Of a stretch of 64,000 bases of DNA, positions 61,801 to 64,000 are shown piece after piece. This DNA comes from DAOUAM01 sp034433305. GTDB lineage: Bacteria; Chloroflexota; Dehalococcoidia; Lucifugimonadales; DAOUAM01. The position numbers and the translations under genes are program-made. Positions within the stretch are counted from its first letter, which is position 1; the number at the start of each line of letters is the position of its first letter. The stretch is from contig DAOUAM010000089.1 in the NCBI GenBank assembly GCA_034433305.1, positions 1-64,000 of the forward strand. Direction: 5' to 3'. The notes under the pieces were generated by a model. It was not told the DNA's origin, searched no databases, and worked only from the letters and a program-made list of their open reading frames with translations.

Positions 61801-61930
61801 GCGCCACGGCCCGCTCCAGGGTGCGCGTCGGCGCAGGCCCCTGGGCGACCGCCGTCGTCGCGCCATCGAAAAGCAACACGGCCAGCAATGTAGCCAGCAG
61901 TCCCAACAGAGCCATGGTCTTCATAGTCAC
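58826..61930 (-). CDS. Secreted subtilisin-like serine protease (S8) with PA domain
   Basis: The 1034-residue precursor has a signal peptide (MALLGLLATLLAVLLF region), an I9-type propeptide (about 60-160), and the catalytic S8 domain: Asp191 in IGVIDTGIDY, His268 in NGHGTHVAG and Ser595 in SGTSMSSPHIAG. A PA-type insert lies between about 430 and 560 (PLITRGVCRFDEKVQNVEQAG). The C-terminal 400 residues are beta-rich Fn3-like domains. It should be exported and cleave extracellular protein. The gene is divergent from a secreted metalloprotease gene. Confidence 0.92.
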   Translation of the reverse strand: MTMKTMALLGLLATLLAVLLFDGATTAVAQGPAPTRTLERAVAPDGLGPDGLRRPASAVGRESVEVIVELQDNSLAAERVSRRGRGLPDLDSAQQKEYVRALKGKQEDVRGRLERLGAKVTHNYQKAFNGLSVRADASRLAEIEALPGVKAVYPVRLVALHLDNSVSFIFGGQTHEELGVDGTGITIGVIDTGIDYTHAALGGSGDPDDYADNDPLVVEPGTFPTAKVTGGVDLVGEFFDARCPDPTALPTCTDVPTPDDDPLDTNGHGTHVAGIAAGIGAGDVPVGVAPGAALFAIKVFSDAFGDGNASTTNAIVVAAIEVAVDPNGDGDTSDAVDVINMSLGSEFGRDTEPDAVAANAAVDLGVIVVASAGNSGDIPYITGSPAAASKAISVAAGNDPGVLVQLLEVSGSSGADGSYESVELSFTPPLSTVGTVSGPATFVGLACDQGGPGGPNPFPPGSLAGQVPLITRGVCRFDEKVQNVEQAGAVAAVIYNNVPGGGPFAGAGDPIVHIPAVMVGNADGLAIRAALQAGTTFTLDPDNVLPIPNRLQDFTSRGPRFNDSALKPDITAPGGSILSAAVGTGTDAVSLSGTSMSSPHIAGVAALLRQLHPDWSVEETKALMMNTTTNASPNGEPYPVSRMGSGRVQVDVAVDTESVAVPGSVAFGVVQRDKPGQVTLNRKLTVTNKSDRQKRFNLSTAFLFPSDDEGSISFQHPGTLTVPAGKSRDFTLTARINAQALSPESAFEEYDGFLTLTETTAGGDVLRVPFHVVPIARADARAKGKDSAVELRNTGLSPTLADIYQLGVTDANEDLIPEPAGAPEEPDDWFDIRYAGAHAFNVPDLGRILEFGVSVHGNRSASNPMVTDVLVDVDKDGTPDYDVVAADLGLFTTGNFDGRMATAIFELETGAGVLEFLTANDRNVSWQTIPILLEDLNSLGEATGAPTITPDNPDFDYFVVTTDLLSEAFDFTDSVRFNAVTPGLEAVVSLVEVAPGDRFEVPVAGTVEEGELLVLFYNNISGQPQSAAVEVELD

Positions 61931-62228
61931 GTCTCCTGTGAAATGGCATTCTCGCCCGGAGTGCCACTGCCGGGCGCAGGCTGATGGGGCCTGACATGAC
62001 CTGCTAGTCCAGAATGACTAGTGCAATTGTGCTAGTTTTAGTTTGGCAAATATAACAGGATGCCTGAACAGGGTCAAGGACTTGTGACGCCACACCATCT
62101 TCCCGGCGTGGTCGCTGGGGGATGAGCGCCTGCGCCGGCCCGGGCATGGGCCACGTGGGTGCCATATTCAAAGCGTCCGCCGGACTCTGCTATGCTGGAG
62201 CCATAGCTGTGATGGGAGGAGAAGTCCC
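61931..62228. other. Divergent promoter region between two secreted protease genes
   Basis: About 298 bases between the starts of the S8 gene (minus) and the metalloprotease gene (plus). The segment near 62010-62065 is AT-rich, containing CTAGT words and TATAAC, and likely holds promoters. No gene is seen. Confidence 0.45.
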
Positions 62229-64000
62229 TTGCGTGCTTGGAGACCAACGGTCTGTCTCGCGGTGCTGCTGATGGTGTTGCTGCTGGCTGCATGCTCCAGG
62301 CCATCGCCAGGGCTGACCACGCCGACGCCCGCGCCCACGGCGACGGAAGCCATCGCCGCGCCGACGCAAACGCCAGCGCCGCCGACGCCGCAGGCGCAGC
62401 CTACCGCGACTGCCGCCGTGCCCACCGCCACGGCCACGCCCGTGCCCACTCCCACCCCTGTGCCGACGCCGGCCCGCCCCGGAGGAGTGTCCCAGGTCAC
62501 CGAGGCCGTCGTGCCTGAGCCGCCCGAGCGCGACCCCTTCGACCTGGCCCTCAGGCTTCGGCCCGGCCTGGCAGGCACACTGTCCCGGACTGTTAACCCG
62601 ACGCCTGTAGCCTACCAGGAAGGCCACAGGGAGACCTTCTGGGTCTCGGACCTGGTGGAGGGCGGCGCCTACACCATACAGGCCACGCTCAGGCTGGTCA
62701 GCGAGCATGCCTACTGGTACGTGGACGATAACCTGGAGCTCTCCGCTGAGGACCTGCGCAGGGCCGCCGATGCCTTCGAGGGCCAGATACACCCGCGCAT
62801 CACCAGCGCCGTGGGCGACATCTGGGACCCGGGCGTGGACAATGACCCGCACCTTACCATACTGCACACCTCCATCAAGGCCGCCGACGGCTACTTCGGC
62901 TCCCAGGACGAGTACCCCAGGGAGGTACACCCTCACAGCAACCAGCGGGAGATCATCTACATGGACGGCAGAAGGCTGAGGCCAGGCAGCCCGTCCTACC
63001 TGGGGGTGCTGGCCCACGAGTTCCAGCACGCAGTCCACTGGAACCTGGACTCCGGCGAGGACTCCTGGATCAACGAGGGCATGTCCGAGGTCGTCAAGGA
63101 GATGGCAGGGTACCGTGGCTCCTTCATTAATGCCTACCTGCAAAACACCGATATCCAGCTCAACTTCTGGCCCGATGACCTGAGGAACAGCCCTGCCCAC
63201 TACGGGGCCGCGACACTCTTCCTCTCCTATGTCGTCCAGCACTACGGTGGCTTTGACAACCTGAAGTACCTTGTCCAGGAGCAGGGCGATGGCATCAACG
63301 GGGTCAACTCCTACCTGGCGCGCTACGGCAAGACCTTCCGCGAGGTCTTCGAGGACTGGGTAGTGGCCAACTACCTGGACGAGCCGCAAGGCCCCTACGG
63401 CTACCCGGACAGGGACGTGCGGGTGCTGGACCAGGAGATGCTCTTCGTCTACGGCGAGAAGACGGGCACGGTCCCTCAGTTCGCGGCACGCTACGTCAAC
63501 CTGCGGCCCGGCCAGGGCGATGTCCTGGTCCGCTTCCAGGGCGGCCAGGAGGTCTCCCGGTTCGGGACGCGGTGCCACAGCGGCCAGCACTGCTGGTGGA
63601 GCAACCTGGGCGACTCCATAGACTCCAGGCTGACGCGGGAGTTCGACCTTTCGGGACTGGACAGGGCGACCCTGGAGTTCTGGACGTGGTTCCAGATCGA
63701 GGAGGACTGGGACTACGCCTACGTGGTGGTATCCACCGACGGCGGCGACACCTGGCAGACGCTGCCTGGCACTCGCACCACGTCCGAAAACCCCATCGGG
63801 AATAACTTCGGCTACGGCTACACCGGCAACTCCGCCGACTGGGTGCGGGAGACCGTGGACCTGTCGCCCTTCGCCGGCAAGAAGGTGCTGGTGCGCTTCG
63901 AGTACGTCACCGACGACGCCGTGTCCCTGGACGGCTTCGTGGTGGACGACATCGCCATCCCGGAGCTGGGCTTCTTCGACGACGCCGAGGAGGACCAGGG
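62229..64000 (+). CDS. Immune-inhibitor-A-like (M6-type) metalloprotease lipoprotein, partial at 3' end
   Basis: The frame is open to the window end (590 residues). The start is TTG, with GGGAGGAG 7 bases upstream. A lipoprotein signal with LLLAAC (Cys21) is followed by a Thr/Pro/Ala-rich linker (about 25-80), then the protease domain. HEFQHAVHWNL (His263 and His267) is the zinc motif, and NEGMSEVVKEMAG carries the third-ligand Glu candidate. The C-terminal part (about 450-580) resembles the MAM/VEG-type domain of M6 proteases (DYAYVVVSTDGGDTWQTLPG). Substrates are likely extracellular proteins. It is divergent from the S8 gene. Confidence 0.85.
   Translation, partial: MRAWRPTVCLAVLLMVLLLAACSRPSPGLTTPTPAPTATEAIAAPTQTPAPPTPQAQPTATAAVPTATATPVPTPTPVPTPARPGGVSQVTEAVVPEPPERDPFDLALRLRPGLAGTLSRTVNPTPVAYQEGHRETFWVSDLVEGGAYTIQATLRLVSEHAYWYVDDNLELSAEDLRRAADAFEGQIHPRITSAVGDIWDPGVDNDPHLTILHTSIKAADGYFGSQDEYPREVHPHSNQREIIYMDGRRLRPGSPSYLGVLAHEFQHAVHWNLDSGEDSWINEGMSEVVKEMAGYRGSFINAYLQNTDIQLNFWPDDLRNSPAHYGAATLFLSYVVQHYGGFDNLKYLVQEQGDGINGVNSYLARYGKTFREVFEDWVVANYLDEPQGPYGYPDRDVRVLDQEMLFVYGEKTGTVPQFAARYVNLRPGQGDVLVRFQGGQEVSRFGTRCHSGQHCWWSNLGDSIDSRLTREFDLSGLDRATLEFWTWFQIEEDWDYAYVVVSTDGGDTWQTLPGTRTTSENPIGNNFGYGYTGNSADWVRETVDLSPFAGKKVLVRFEYVTDDAVSLDGFVVDDIAIPELGFFDDAEEDQ

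Noticed and set aside
62190..63590. A 466-codon open frame opposite the metalloprotease
   Set aside because: The plus strand has a lipobox, HEFQH motif and good RBS. The minus frame ends in Gly/Arg low complexity.
1..64000. tRNA, rRNA, tmRNA, CRISPR arrays
   Set aside because: I looked for T-loop words, rRNA signatures and regularly spaced repeats and saw none. A covariance-model scan would be needed to be sure.

Overview
This is a 64 kb stretch of GC-rich bacterial chromosome with dense housekeeping and accessory genes, short intergenic gaps and no detectable tRNA, rRNA, CRISPR array or prophage. The gene content suggests a Chloroflexota genome, perhaps near Dehalococcoidia. The clues are a paired Chlor_Arch_YYY (TIGR03662-type) and Agl23-like (TIGR03663-type) membrane protein, an archaeal-type bifunctional FBP aldolase/phosphatase, an rpsF-ssb-rpsR operon without rplI, an orphan NuoEFG-type module, a sortase together with many lipoproteins, and frequent GTG/TTG starts. 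This assignment is inference, because no 16S gene is present.

Layout. 0-5 kb: an IS110-type transposase tail, hairpin-rich repeats, arsenite methyltransferase (arsM), a degenerate M14/GH105 fusion, a frameshifted MFS exporter, and an ArsC/Spx-like protein whose first active-site residue is encoded by UGA followed by a SECIS-like hairpin. 5-16 kb: Gfo/Idh/MocA oxidoreductase, MFS transporter, LysR regulator, sortase, thpR-mug, SDR, FIST protein and a lectin-like tandem-repeat protein. 16-21 kb: a large eukaryote-like alpha-2-macroglobulin lipoprotein and a nested MITE-like insertion. 21-27 kb: rpsF-ssb-rpsR, a membrane parvulin-type PPIase, homoserine dehydrogenase and a lipoprotein. 27-32 kb: a NuoE-NuoF-NuoG-type cluster. 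32-33.5 kb: two unrecognised genes with lower GC. 33-41 kb: an envelope glycosylation/lipid cluster and ftsY. 42-45 kb: two cyclic-nucleotide-domain proteins and a universal stress protein. 45-50 kb: a beta-hydroxyacid dehydrogenase, orphan parA plus a small partner, an RraA-like protein and LarB. 50-59 kb: FBPA, rdgB, moaA, a glycogen-synthase-like GT5, rnhA-moaC, an unrecognised protein with an in-frame TAG, and pth. 59-64 kb: divergently transcribed secreted subtilase and an immune-inhibitor-A-like metalloprotease that runs off the window.

Functional themes. The arsenic/thiol-redox genes lie in the first 5 kb. A set of exported proteins (sortase, A2M lipoprotein, S8 and M6-like proteases, lectin-like protein) suggests active cell-surface and proteolytic biology. 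moaA and moaC point to molybdenum-cofactor synthesis, yet the NuoG-like protein here has lost the usual Mo-ligand residue. The most striking single observation is the putative selenocysteine (UxxC) ArsC/Spx-family protein at 4625-4984 on the minus strand.
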